Positions 9,028-16,396 of a stretch of 64,000 bases of DNA are shown piece after piece. The notes under the pieces are model-generated. The model was not told where the DNA came from and searched no databases. It saw only the letters and a program-made list of their open reading frames with translations. The stretch comes from Rugosibacter aromaticivorans. Lineage in GTDB: Bacteria > Pseudomonadota > Gammaproteobacteria > Burkholderiales > Rhodocyclaceae. Every line of letters starts with the position of its first letter. Position 1 is the first letter of the stretch. Location of the stretch: NCBI RefSeq assembly GCF_000934545.1, contig NZ_CP010554.1, positions 1,054,001-1,118,000 of the forward strand, written 5' to 3'. A program made the position numbers and the translations under genes.

Positions 9028-9066
9028 GGACTATTGACGTTTATTAAGGACTATTGAAAACCGTCG

Positions 9067-9106
9067 AAAAATCAATCATCAACGAGAAATGCGTCGATTG
9101 ATTTTT
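9067..9106. repeat. Inverted repeat, 11-base arms
   Basis: AAAAATCAATC (9067-9077) pairs with GATTGATTTTT (9096-9106) across an 18-base loop. It could be a transcription terminator for either strand (it ends in five Ts) or a protein-binding site. It lies between two groups of TGACGGTATC words. Confidence 0.6.
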
Positions 9107-9135
9107 AAGGAAATTCCGGCCCAGCGTTCTTCTGC

Positions 9136-9221
9136 TGACGGTATCCGTGACGGTATTGAGGAAAGGTCAACAAGCGCCAAAGCTGATACCGTCAACCAAA
9201 TTTTCGGGCTGACGGTATCAG
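9136..9221. repeat. Cluster of four TGACGGTAT(C/T) words
   Basis: Words occur at 9136 (+), 9148 (+), 9184 (reverse) and 9210 (+). The last two form an inverted repeat, CTGATACCGTCA (9183-9194) and TGACGGTATCAG (9210-9221), in the opposite arm order to that at 8756. The first two are 12 bases apart, as they are inside the 196-base repeat. This looks like an array of binding sites for one protein. Confidence 0.7.
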
Positions 9222-9387
9222 TGTAAGGGTAGTCGTCAGGAACCACCGCCGGTGGCATCTGTTTCGCTCGTCAAAACATGTGGATTTCAAAACGGAAGAC
9301 TAGAGAATTGATGTATCGTAATAGTAGAGCTACAATGAAACACTATTCTAGTTGAACGGCAGGTAATATCTGCCAGTTTTTAAATCA

Positions 9388-10971
9388 ATGGCTACTCCCA
9401 ACGAAAAGCTGGCGGCTTCTCTCAACGTCCTGAAGAACATTCAGGATCGCGGCATCTTCGCCATCGAAGTGGCGGCTCATCCCGAGCTGACCCGGACGCA
9501 TCGCGAACGGCTGGTCAGAGCCGGTTTCCTGCGACATGTCATTGGAGGTTGGTACCTCTCAAGTAATCCGACAGAGGATGCCGGCGATTCCACGACGTGG
9601 TACGCCCACATGGAATCCTTTGTTGCAGCTTACGCCAATGCCAGATTCGGGGCGCAATGGCAGGTTACGCCAGAGTTGTCGCTGCTCAAGCACAGCGGGG
9701 ACACCGGGGTAAGCAAACAGATTCAACTCCATGCGCCGCAAGCCAACAATCAGGTTGTCAATCTACCGCATGGCTGTTCCGTTTTCCTCTATCGTGTGCA
9801 GGCGGATGCTCTGTCGCAGTCAACCAATGAGACTGAAAATGGACTGCGTTTGCTGCCGCTCGAAGAAGCCCTGATCAAGGCTGGGCCGGGTTTTTGCACT
9901 CGGCACCCTCTGGCGGCGCGGATCGTTTTTCGGTGTCTGGATGTCACCGTGCTCACGCGCTTGTTGCTCGAAGGTGGAAACAGCGTCGTAGCCGGTCGCT
10001 TGGCGGGCGGCCTGATGGCTGTTGGCAGGGCGGATGACGCCCAACAACTGGTGGCTGCAATGCGGGCGGCGGACTACAAGGTTTTCCCGAAGAATCCATT
10101 TGGCGAGCAACCGGTCGAGATCGAGGGAAACCGTAACGAATCCCCCTACGTGCAGCGTATCCGGGCGATGTGGATGAGCATGCGCGAAACGGTCATCGCC
10201 CGATTCGATGCGGTGATGCGCCACGAATTTGCCGATGTCCAGCGACTCATTCAGGACATCGAGGCACGGTACGCAGCGGACGCTTATCATTCCCTCTCGA
10301 TTGAAGGCTACCGCGTCACCGATGAACTCATTCAACGGGTCAAGGAGGGTGACGGGAATCCTTTGGCAAGTCCTCAGGATCAGACTGCCCGGGATGCGAT
10401 GGCGGCCAAAGGGTATTTCGAGGCCCACAAACGTGTGATCCAACTGATTCGGGAGGCGCTGACCAGTGGTCTGCATCCCGGGGAACTCCTGAAGAAAAAC
10501 TTTGCTCAGTGGCATCTCGCGCTGTTTTCACCAAGCGTTACGGCCGGCATTCTCAAACCCGCCGATCTTGCAGGCTATCGTAACAGCCAAGTATTCATCC
10601 GCAATGCCTTGCATGTTCCACTGGCCCCGACGGCGGTGCGTGACTGCATGCCTGTGTTGTTTGAATTGATCGCCAGCGAGGAGCACGCCGGTATTCGTGC
10701 TGTACTGGGGCATTTTTTCTTCGTCTTCATCCATCCCTACATGGACGGCAATGGACGTCTGGGCAGATTTCTAATGAATTATCTGTTGGTGACGGGGGGC
10801 TATGTCTGGACCATCGTTACCGTAGAGAGCCGAAGCGAATATCTGGCCGCGCTGGAGCAGGCCAGCACTTATGGCAACATCGAACCGTTTGCCGACCTCA
10901 TTGTTCGTTTGGTCGTCGAACAGACGGTGAGACCCGTTGAGCGAAGGAGCCAGCGCGAAGCCAATGACTGA
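9388..10971 (+). CDS. Fic-domain protein with AbiEi-like N-terminal region
   Basis: The 527-residue protein ends with a complete Fic domain: core motif HPYMDGNGRLGRF near residue 450 (catalytic His, and the Asp, Asn and Arg residues needed for nucleotide transfer). Upstream near residue 300 is SLSIEG, matching the inhibitory-helix pattern [ST]xxxE[GN] that plugs the active site of regulated Fic enzymes. The first ~220 residues look like the winged-helix AbiEi/type IV antitoxin fold (ALEL-type start, ERLVRAGFLRHVIGGWYLSS). Fic proteins usually AMPylate target proteins. Having toxin-like and antitoxin-like parts in one chain suggests a self-limited toxin or defence factor. No strong ribosome site precedes ATG 9388, and the stop overlaps a gene remnant. 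Confidence 0.85.
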   Translation: MATPNEKLAASLNVLKNIQDRGIFAIEVAAHPELTRTHRERLVRAGFLRHVIGGWYLSSNPTEDAGDSTTWYAHMESFVAAYANARFGAQWQVTPELSLLKHSGDTGVSKQIQLHAPQANNQVVNLPHGCSVFLYRVQADALSQSTNETENGLRLLPLEEALIKAGPGFCTRHPLAARIVFRCLDVTVLTRLLLEGGNSVVAGRLAGGLMAVGRADDAQQLVAAMRAADYKVFPKNPFGEQPVEIEGNRNESPYVQRIRAMWMSMRETVIARFDAVMRHEFADVQRLIQDIEARYAADAYHSLSIEGYRVTDELIQRVKEGDGNPLASPQDQTARDAMAAKGYFEAHKRVIQLIREALTSGLHPGELLKKNFAQWHLALFSPSVTAGILKPADLAGYRNSQVFIRNALHVPLAPTAVRDCMPVLFELIASEEHAGIRAVLGHFFFVFIHPYMDGNGRLGRFLMNYLLVTGGYVWTIVTVESRSEYLAALEQASTYGNIEPFADLIVRLVVEQTVRPVERRSQREAND

Positions 10972-11149
10972 ATCGGATGCATTGGCAGCGCTGCAAAAAG
11001 AGAATGCGCGCTTGCTTACTCTTCTGGAGGCCAATGGCATCGAATGGCGCCTGGCGCCCGAACTTTCGTCAGGCTGCGGTCACCAAGGGTCGCAATCGCG
11101 ACACGGCCTGGTATGCCACCATAGAAAAAGAGTGGCCGGCCCTGAATGA
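10964..11149 (+). pseudogene. N-terminal remnant resembling a TOTE-type primase/helicase gene
   Basis: ATG 10964 overlaps the fic stop by eight bases. Residues 7-28 (ALQKENARLLTLLEANGIEW) resemble the coiled-coil start of large TOTE-system proteins, which carry an archaeo-eukaryotic primase with a helicase. After about 30 codons the similarity ends and the frame runs into non-matching sequence that belongs to another gene fragment. I read it as the 5' stump of a deleted gene that followed fic. The family call rests on a short motif and is tentative. Confidence 0.4.
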
Positions 11150-11252
11150 GGCATTTCTGACTGGGCTGTCTCCTGAAAACTTTGATGCAGCAGGAGCACA
11201 GCGTGTTGCGCTGTCCAGACTGACTGAACCAATACTCGTCAGCCGGGGGTAA
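11070..11252 (+). pseudogene. C-terminal remnant of a GNAT-type acetyltransferase
   Basis: In a different frame from the preceding stump, the translation RDTAWYATIEKEWPALNEAF followed by LSPENFDAAGAQRVALSRL matches the usual C-terminus of RimJ/RimL-like acetyltransferases. No start or acetyl-CoA binding core is present, so this is the 3' stump of a gene whose beginning was deleted. The junction with the upstream stump lies near 11,055-11,090. Its stop overlaps the start of the next small gene (TAATG), suggesting that the old operon order was kept. Confidence 0.5.
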
Positions 11253-11476
11253 TGCCAAAATATCCTTGGCAGGCATTGGTGCAGGTTGGCGCTCAGTTGG
11301 TTTCCGCCCTCGGTGCGGCCAACAATCCCGCTGCTCCGGCGCATCCATGGATCGAGCGAGACCCCAGCACCGGAGCGCAAAGCCTCAAAGTGCCATTGCC
11401 GCCACCGGAAACGGCGGGACGAATTGCCGATGTGCTTTCAATGTTGGCGAACACCTTGCGAGGCCGGCGCCCATGA
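11252..11476 (+). CDS. Small protein of unknown function
   Basis: A 74-residue protein whose ATG overlaps the stop of the acetyltransferase remnant, with GGGGG just upstream. It begins MPKYPWQALVQVGAQLVSAL, then has a Pro-rich loop (APAHPWIERDP, PLPPPET) and a C-terminal helix (IADVLSMLANTLRG). It has no transmembrane or DNA-binding signature that I recognise. Frame integrity and coupling suggest a real gene; its function is unknown. Confidence 0.5.
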   Translation: MPKYPWQALVQVGAQLVSALGAANNPAAPAHPWIERDPSTGAQSLKVPLPPPETAGRIADVLSMLANTLRGRRP

Positions 11477-11491
11477 CTGCCGAGGGGATGG

Positions 11492-11558
11492 ATCAACGAT
11501 CGTTGATTATTGGCAGGAAGAGTGAGTTTTTTTGGCCAAGAATAAATGATCGTTTATC
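11492..11558 (+). promoter_or_regulatory. Paired operators upstream of the orphan hipB
   Basis: A perfect 16-base palindrome ATCAACGATCGTTGAT (11,492-11,507, GATC at 11,498) is followed by AATAAATGATCGTTTATC (GATC at 11,548). Centres are 50 bases apart, exactly as upstream of hipBA at 4423-4492. The second site abuts the start codon, so binding would block translation-initiation-region transcription directly. Confidence 0.7.
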
Positions 11559-11804
11559 ATGATGCCCATGAAAGAGCGAATCGTGACGATCCATTCAGCC
11601 GATGAATTGGGCGCTACACTCAGGATGCTTCGTAAGGAATCTGGCCTGACGCAGCGAGATGCAGCTGGTTTGTGTAACGTCAGTCTTCCGTTCTTGAACC
11701 AGGTGGAGCAGGGCAAGGCTACAGCCCGAATTGGCAAGGTACTCGATGTCTGCCAGCGGTTTGGGATCGAGGTTGTTTTCAAGCTGCCGGGCTTGAAGTT
11801 ATGA
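11559..11804 (+). CDS. Orphan HipB-like antitoxin
   Basis: The 81-residue protein is closely similar to HipB at 4506: both share RKESGLTQRDAA and LCNVSLPFLN, and the QGKxTAxIGKVL stretch. The recognition-helix region is nearly identical, matching the shared operators. No hipA follows; the next 500 bases are gene-free. No ribosome site is visible before ATG 11559 or the alternative ATG 11568, so expression may be weak or leaderless. It could be a leftover of a second hipBA or an anti-addiction antitoxin that represses or neutralises the intact system. Confidence 0.75.
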   Translation: MMPMKERIVTIHSADELGATLRMLRKESGLTQRDAAGLCNVSLPFLNQVEQGKATARIGKVLDVCQRFGIEVVFKLPGLKL

Positions 11805-11845
11805 CTTCAGCTATCCTCATGTACTTGCAGCATTTATTTGCGTGT

Positions 11846-11885
11846 TGGCGGTATCGGAGTGGGGTGTTTTTGGCCGATACCGTCA
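11846..11885. repeat. Inverted repeat of the TGACGGTATC family
   Basis: TGGCGGTATCGG (11,846-11,857) pairs with CCGATACCGTCA (11,874-11,885), spacer 16 bases. One pair is mismatched. It corresponds in position and spacing to 8756-8795, so the homology between the two repeat regions extends upstream of the 196-base block. Confidence 0.75.
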
Positions 11886-11922
11886 TCTGGATCGGTCGAG
11901 CCATGCAACAATTGAGTCTGTC

Positions 11923-12118
11923 GAAAATTGACAGGCGAGCCAATAGTAGTTAATAGTAAGCAAAAGGTTGTTTTTTCAGGATCGCCCGGAAACCCGCATG
12001 AACACTAAGCATTCATCTGATGACGGTATCGCTGACGGTATTCTTGTGTGCCCGCCGGCGGGAACCCAGTATCCACACGGGTTCTACGGTTCGGTTGATA
12101 ATCGAGTGGGAGTGACAG
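11923..12118 (+). repeat. 196-base direct repeat, copy 2
   Basis: Same orientation and length as 8832-9027, with about six substitutions. Recombination between the copies would delete fic, the remnants and the orphan hipB (3091 bases). Confidence 0.9.
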
Positions 12119-12137
12119 AGTCCGGACTATCGACGGG

Positions 12138-12161
12138 AAAAGTCGGCGCTGGCAGGACGGC
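12138..12161 (+). repeat. Dispersed 24-base motif, copy 1 (intergenic)
   Basis: AAAAGTCGGCGCTG, GCAGG, ACGGC: full match to the consensus AAAAGTCGGCGCTG-RYRNN-ACGGC. It lies 20 bases after the second 196-base repeat, at the change to GC-rich sequence. Confidence 0.9.
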
Positions 12162-12321
12162 GCCGAGCGCGACAGAGCATGCTCAGCGCGCGGCCAGGCA
12201 GTGGTGGCCGATGTCGCTGAGCCGGGCGCAGCCGGTAGTCACGCACTCGTTCCACTGCGGCTGACGCGGCCGCCGGAGTTGGCAGGAGCGCCAGCAGTTC
12301 GCCAGCGCTGCGAGGCCTGTA

Positions 12322-14433
12322 TCAGAAGTTGGTGTTCACCGTCAGGCGGGCACTGCGTGGCGCGCCCGGGCTGATGTTGTTGTTGCCGTCGGCAGTTGGG
12401 AAGTACTTCTTGTCGAACAGGTTCTCGATGTTCAGCGCGAGCCGCGTCTTGCCGTCGGCAAAGACGTAGTAAATCGCGCCGTCGGCACGGGCGAAGGCGG
12501 GCAGTTGGACCACGTTGTCGGCGTTGGTGAATGACGAACCCTGGTAGATGACGCCCAGGCCGGCGCCCCAGCCGTTGCTGACGTTGAAGCGGTTCCACAC
12601 CGATAGCATGTTCTGCGGCACGAGTTGGGGGCGGTGGCCCAGGTTGCCGGCAGCGGCGGTGGCCTTGGTAATGCGGCTGTCGAGATTGGCGTAGCCGGCA
12701 TAGACCTGCCAGTTGTGCGTGATATCGCCCTGCAGCCCGACTTCGACGCCCTGGGTCCGCTGCTGGCCGGTCAGGACCAGACCACCGGCGCCGTCGGAAT
12801 TGCGCACGTTGTCGCGATCGAGGCGAAAGAGTGCCGTCGAGAGGGTCAGGTTGGCAGCCAGGTCCCAGCGCGCGCCGAGCTCATAGTTCCTCGCCTTTTC
12901 CGGACCCAGGCCGGCGGTATTCGCCGCCAGGTTCAGGACTTCTGCCGAGGGCAGGAAAGAATAGCTGTAGCTCGCGTAGTAGGTCGACACCGCGTTGGGC
13001 GACCAGATCAGGCCTGCACGCGGGCTGAACTCGTTGTCGGTGCGGGCGAGGTCAATCGCCGGCGTCGTCGTCCGCCGGTCGTCGAAGGTGGTCTTGAAAT
13101 GGTCGTAGCGCAGGCCGGCGAGCAGCTTCCATTCCTTGGACAACGCGATCTGGTCCTGAAGGTACAGCGCGACAATGTCGGCCTTGACGTTGTTGTCGGC
13201 GTCGGTGCCGTTCGGGCGGAAACTGGTCGCCGTGGCGAAGGGTGCGCTGGTGGGCACGGTCGTCAAGGTCGATGCACCGAAGAAGCCGGTGTTACGCTTG
13301 TTGGTGCTGTCCTGGTGCCCCAGCTCGAGCCCGGCGAGCAGGATGTGTTCGAAGCCGCCGGCATTGAGCTTGGTCGTCAGGTCGGTCTGGTTGAAGATGT
13401 TGGTGCGCTGGTTGGCGTTGTTGTAGGCCGCCAGCTTGAGGTTGCTGGCGATGACCGAGCTGGTGTTGGCATTGTCGGCATAGACGTTCTGGTAGAACTT
13501 GTCGTAATGCGTGACGCGGAAGCTGTTTTTTAGCTGCACGCCGCCGAAATCGTGGTCGAGGATGGCGTAGAGACCATCTACCATCGATCGCGCATCGCTC
13601 TGGTCCGCGTTTCCGAAGAAGGTGCCAGGGTCGCCATTGATCGGCTTGCCGTTTTTGGACGGTACTCCGCGGTCTGCGGTGCGCTCGTCGCGCAGATGCT
13701 CGAAGCCGATGGTGAGCGAGGTCATGGCGCCGGGTACCAGGGTCACCGTCGGGTTTACGGCGTAGCGCTTCATGTCGAAGCCCTGGCGGAAGCTGTTGCC
13801 ATTTTCGGCCATGGCATTCAGGCGCCAGGCGGCTGTATCGTTGATCTTGCCGCCGAGGTCGACCGTGCCGCGCAACTGGCTATGGCTGCCAAGGCTGACC
13901 GAGGCTTCGCCGACATGGCCGAAGACCGGCTTCTTGGTCACGCGATTGAGCACGCCGCCGGCGCCGCCGCGGCCGAAGATCATGCCGCCTGTGCCCTTGA
14001 GCACTTCGACGCGCTCGAGGTTGTAGAGGTCGCGAAATACCTGCGCGTCATCGCGAATGCCGTCGACGTAGAGATCAGCCGAGGTGCTGATGCCGCGCAG
14101 GATGAACTGGTCACGGTTGCCTTCGCCCTGGTGGGCGGTGGCCCCGGGGACGTAGCGGATGACGTCGGCCAGGTTCTGCATGGCCTGGTCCTTCATCAGT
14201 TCGGCGGGAACTACGCTGACCGAGGCAGGGACTTCCTTGAGTGGTGTGTCAGTCTTGGTGAAGGTGGCCGAGCGCGTGGCGCAGTAGCCGGCGACGGGAC
14301 CGTCGGCGCGTTCAGTCTGGTCCTGGACGTTGACCTGCGGCAGGGTGGCGTCGGCGGCGTGGGTCAGGCCGGCGGCACCGAAGGTGGTGATGACGGCAAT
14401 GGCGACGGGTTTGATGCGGGTGTGGAATGACAT
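12322..14433 (-). CDS. TonB-dependent siderophore receptor
   Basis: This 703-residue outer-membrane protein starts with a signal peptide (about 26 residues, ending THAAD). A plug domain follows (about 55-165) with the typical run KEVPASVSVVPAELM, FILRGISTSADLYVDGIRDD and ERVEVLKGTGGMIFGRGGAGG. The rest is a 22-strand barrel ending in an aromatic residue (TVNTNF). It is closest in style to catecholate/hydroxamate receptors of the Fiu/FhuE type; the ligand cannot be read from sequence. It is the last gene of a tonB-exbB-exbD-receptor operon under a Fur-like site. The gene is GC-richer than its neighbours. Confidence 0.92.
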   Translation of the reverse strand: MSFHTRIKPVAIAVITTFGAAGLTHAADATLPQVNVQDQTERADGPVAGYCATRSATFTKTDTPLKEVPASVSVVPAELMKDQAMQNLADVIRYVPGATAHQGEGNRDQFILRGISTSADLYVDGIRDDAQVFRDLYNLERVEVLKGTGGMIFGRGGAGGVLNRVTKKPVFGHVGEASVSLGSHSQLRGTVDLGGKINDTAAWRLNAMAENGNSFRQGFDMKRYAVNPTVTLVPGAMTSLTIGFEHLRDERTADRGVPSKNGKPINGDPGTFFGNADQSDARSMVDGLYAILDHDFGGVQLKNSFRVTHYDKFYQNVYADNANTSSVIASNLKLAAYNNANQRTNIFNQTDLTTKLNAGGFEHILLAGLELGHQDSTNKRNTGFFGASTLTTVPTSAPFATATSFRPNGTDADNNVKADIVALYLQDQIALSKEWKLLAGLRYDHFKTTFDDRRTTTPAIDLARTDNEFSPRAGLIWSPNAVSTYYASYSYSFLPSAEVLNLAANTAGLGPEKARNYELGARWDLAANLTLSTALFRLDRDNVRNSDGAGGLVLTGQQRTQGVEVGLQGDITHNWQVYAGYANLDSRITKATAAAGNLGHRPQLVPQNMLSVWNRFNVSNGWGAGLGVIYQGSSFTNADNVVQLPAFARADGAIYYVFADGKTRLALNIENLFDKKYFPTADGNNNISPGAPRSARLTVNTNF

Positions 14434-14521
14434 GCTTGCGACTCCTCTGAGGGTTGTGGCTGGCCGGGAGAAATCGCCTGGCTTGCCGGGGGGTGAAATT
14501 GTTTGCGGGTAGCGTTGTTGA

Positions 14522-14944
14522 TTAATTGGTATTGCTTGGCTCGGTAACGAAGCCGATGCGGGTCAGCCCGGCGCGCGCCGAGGTTGACATAACGGCGGCG
14601 ACTTTTTCATAGGGCGTGGTGCGTTCTGCTCGCAAATGCAATTCTGGTTGTGGCGTGAGCGTCGCGGCGGTCTGCAGTTTGCTGGTCAGTGCATCAACGG
14701 TGACTGCGTCACCGTTCCAATACACTTGCCCGGCGCTGTCAATGGCAACTTGGACATTATCGGGTTTGGTCAAAGTTGGAGCGGAGGATGCTCTAGGCAG
14801 GTCAATCTTGACCGAATGCGTCAACAGCGGTGCAGTGATGATAAAGATCACTAATAGCACCAGCATGATGTCGATTAGCGGAATCATGTTGATCTCGACG
14901 AGGGGTTCGTCGCCGTCGTTCTCGGAAAGGGAGCCGAAAGTCAT
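14522..14944 (-). CDS. exbD: Biopolymer transport protein ExbD
   Basis: The 140-residue product has the ExbD plan: a short cytoplasmic start, EINMIPLIDIMLVLLVIFII as the single membrane helix with its conserved Asp in LID, and a periplasmic domain to the end. ExbD with ExbB forms the proton-driven motor that powers TonB. It lies 10 bases after exbB and 88 bases before the receptor gene in the same operon. Confidence 0.93.
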   Translation of the reverse strand: MTFGSLSENDGDEPLVEINMIPLIDIMLVLLVIFIITAPLLTHSVKIDLPRASSAPTLTKPDNVQVAIDSAGQVYWNGDAVTVDALTSKLQTAATLTPQPELHLRAERTTPYEKVAAVMSTSARAGLTRIGFVTEPSNTN

Positions 14945-14954
14945 ATGTCTCTCC

Positions 14955-15740
14955 TTACGCGGCGGCGTGTGTGTGAGTCGCGTCAGTGTTGGCCACTACG
15001 CGAGCAATAATGCGTTCCGACATGGTTGCTACATCGCCGCTGTGGGGTGTAGTCTTGAGGCCGGTGACGAGGAATGTGAACAGGTCGTGGGCGAAGGAGT
15101 TGAGTTCGGCCAGCGTGTTGCGGTTGGCGCGGGCGAAGGCGTTGTAGGCAACGGCAGCGGGAATGGCGACGGCCAGGCCGATGGCGGTCATGATCAGCGC
15201 CTCGCCGACCGGACCGGCGACTTTATCAAGCGTTCCCTGACCACTCATGCCGATTGTCAGTAATGCATGATAAATACCCCAAACGGTGCCGAACAGGCCG
15301 ACGAAGGGCGCCGAGGAGGCGACGGTGGCGATAAAAGTCTGGCCGTATTCCATATTCGCTTTGTTTTGCGCGATCCCGCGCTTGAGCGATCGGGTAAGAA
15401 ACTCGTCGGGTGTACCGGCGTCGATTAATCCGCGGGTCTTTTGGCCGTCGCGTGCGCCCTTGTGTTGCTCGATGGCGGTGAAAGCGTGATGTACCAAGTG
15501 TGAAAATGGCTCGGTGACGCCAGTTTGGCGTAGCTGATGGGCGATGGTAGCGAGGCTATCTGTTTTCCAGAAGGACTTGAGAAAAGCATTGCTTTTGCGC
15601 TGGGTGATGATGAGGCGTACGCCTTTTGTGACAATCAGGTACCAGGTGCCCATTGACATGAGCGCCATTAGCACAAGGATGAATCGTGCAATACCATCGC
15701 TATTGACGAGAAAGTGGGCGAAGCCCAGTGAGTTTTCCAT
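14955..15740 (-). CDS. exbB: Biopolymer transport protein ExbB
   Basis: The 261-residue membrane protein has three expected helices (near residues 15-38, 140-165 and 180-205) and the conserved MotA/TolQ/ExbB-domain segment FVGLFGTVWGIYHAL. The family forms a pentameric proton channel around ExbD. It starts two bases after the tonB stop, and exbD follows at once. Confidence 0.93.
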   Translation of the reverse strand: MENSLGFAHFLVNSDGIARFILVLMALMSMGTWYLIVTKGVRLIITQRKSNAFLKSFWKTDSLATIAHQLRQTGVTEPFSHLVHHAFTAIEQHKGARDGQKTRGLIDAGTPDEFLTRSLKRGIAQNKANMEYGQTFIATVASSAPFVGLFGTVWGIYHALLTIGMSGQGTLDKVAGPVGEALIMTAIGLAVAIPAAVAYNAFARANRNTLAELNSFAHDLFTFLVTGLKTTPHSGDVATMSERIIARVVANTDATHTHAAA

Positions 15741-15742
15741 GG

Positions 15743-16396
15743 TTAGCCTTTCAGTGAAAAAACAATTGGAATAAGAACAGTGGCGGCAATGGCTTCGTTA
15801 CCGCGCCGTGCCGGTACAAATTTCCAGTGCTGCACAGTTTCCAGTGCCGAGTTGTCGAGGCGTGCGAAGCCGCTACTGATGTGAAGTTGAACGTCGTTCG
15901 CCAAGCCGTCAGCACCGACCCGAACGCGCAACACGACGCGGCCCTGTTCGCCAACGCGACGGGAGAGCGGCGGATAGGTTGGCTTCGGGTTGTCAAGGTA
16001 GTCGGCATCGAAGCGCGGCTGAGTCGGCATCGATGCTGGTGGCGCATCAATCGGAGGAGTGGATGCCACAAAAGTCTGCGCTGGTGGAACGGCGACTGAT
16101 GCTGCGACGGGCGCTTCGCTGGGGACTACGAGTTGGGCCGGTTGTTGTATCGGTACCTGCTTACGTGCCACGGGTTTTGGGTGCGGTGGCACGATCCCAG
16201 GTTCTGGCTTGGCCGCTTCGGCCGGTGACAGCAGGCTAACACTGAGTACAGCAGGTTCGGTCGGTAGGCTGACCGTTTTTATCCGCAACAAACCAAACAC
16301 GACGAGCGCGTGCGTCGCGAGCACGACAATCATACCGAGACGAGAAATGTCCTGCGGCGATGACTCTGAAAAATGATTCAGGGACAGGGCTCGCAT
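15743..16396 (-). CDS. tonB: Energy transducer TonB
   Basis: A 217-residue protein with an N-terminal membrane anchor (MIVVLATHALVVFGLL), a long Pro/Ala/Val-rich periplasm-spanning linker (about 60-135), and the C-terminal TonB domain with PTYPPLSRRVGEQGRVVLRV and VQHWKFVPARR. It carries energy from ExbBD to the receptor's TonB box. It is the first gene of the iron-uptake operon; a Fur-like palindrome lies about 120 bases upstream. Confidence 0.92.
   Translation of the reverse strand: MRALSLNHFSESSPQDISRLGMIVVLATHALVVFGLLRIKTVSLPTEPAVLSVSLLSPAEAAKPEPGIVPPHPKPVARKQVPIQQPAQLVVPSEAPVAASVAVPPAQTFVASTPPIDAPPASMPTQPRFDADYLDNPKPTYPPLSRRVGEQGRVVLRVRVGADGLANDVQLHISSGFARLDNSALETVQHWKFVPARRGNEAIAATVLIPIVFSLKG

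Larger units (their letters stand above)
8673..9387. other. 715-base gene-free region packed with repeats
   Basis: I find no convincing gene here. The region holds an inverted repeat (8756-8795), the first copy of a 196-base direct repeat (8832-9027), another inverted repeat (9067-9106) and a second group of TGACGGTATC words (9136-9221). Just before the fic gene there is a small hairpin with arms GGCAG/CTGCC (9358-9374). Such density of repeated sites suggests protein-binding or recombination functions. Confidence 0.7.
11805..12321. other. 517-base gene-free region with repeats
   Basis: It contains an inverted repeat (11,846-11,885), the second 196-base direct repeat (11,923-12,118) and one copy of the dispersed 24-base motif (12,138-12,161). 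From 12,160 to 12,321 the base composition becomes GC-rich like the receptor gene. A minus-strand frame there ends in WNECVTTGCARLSDIGHHC and a stop, possibly the tail of a lost gene downstream of the receptor, but no start is present. Confidence 0.6.

Noticed and set aside
12625..14430. Long open frames on the plus strand (302 and 292 codons) opposite the siderophore receptor
   Set aside because: They are antisense shadows created by the GC-rich codon use of the receptor gene; they have no signal, motif or ribosome site.
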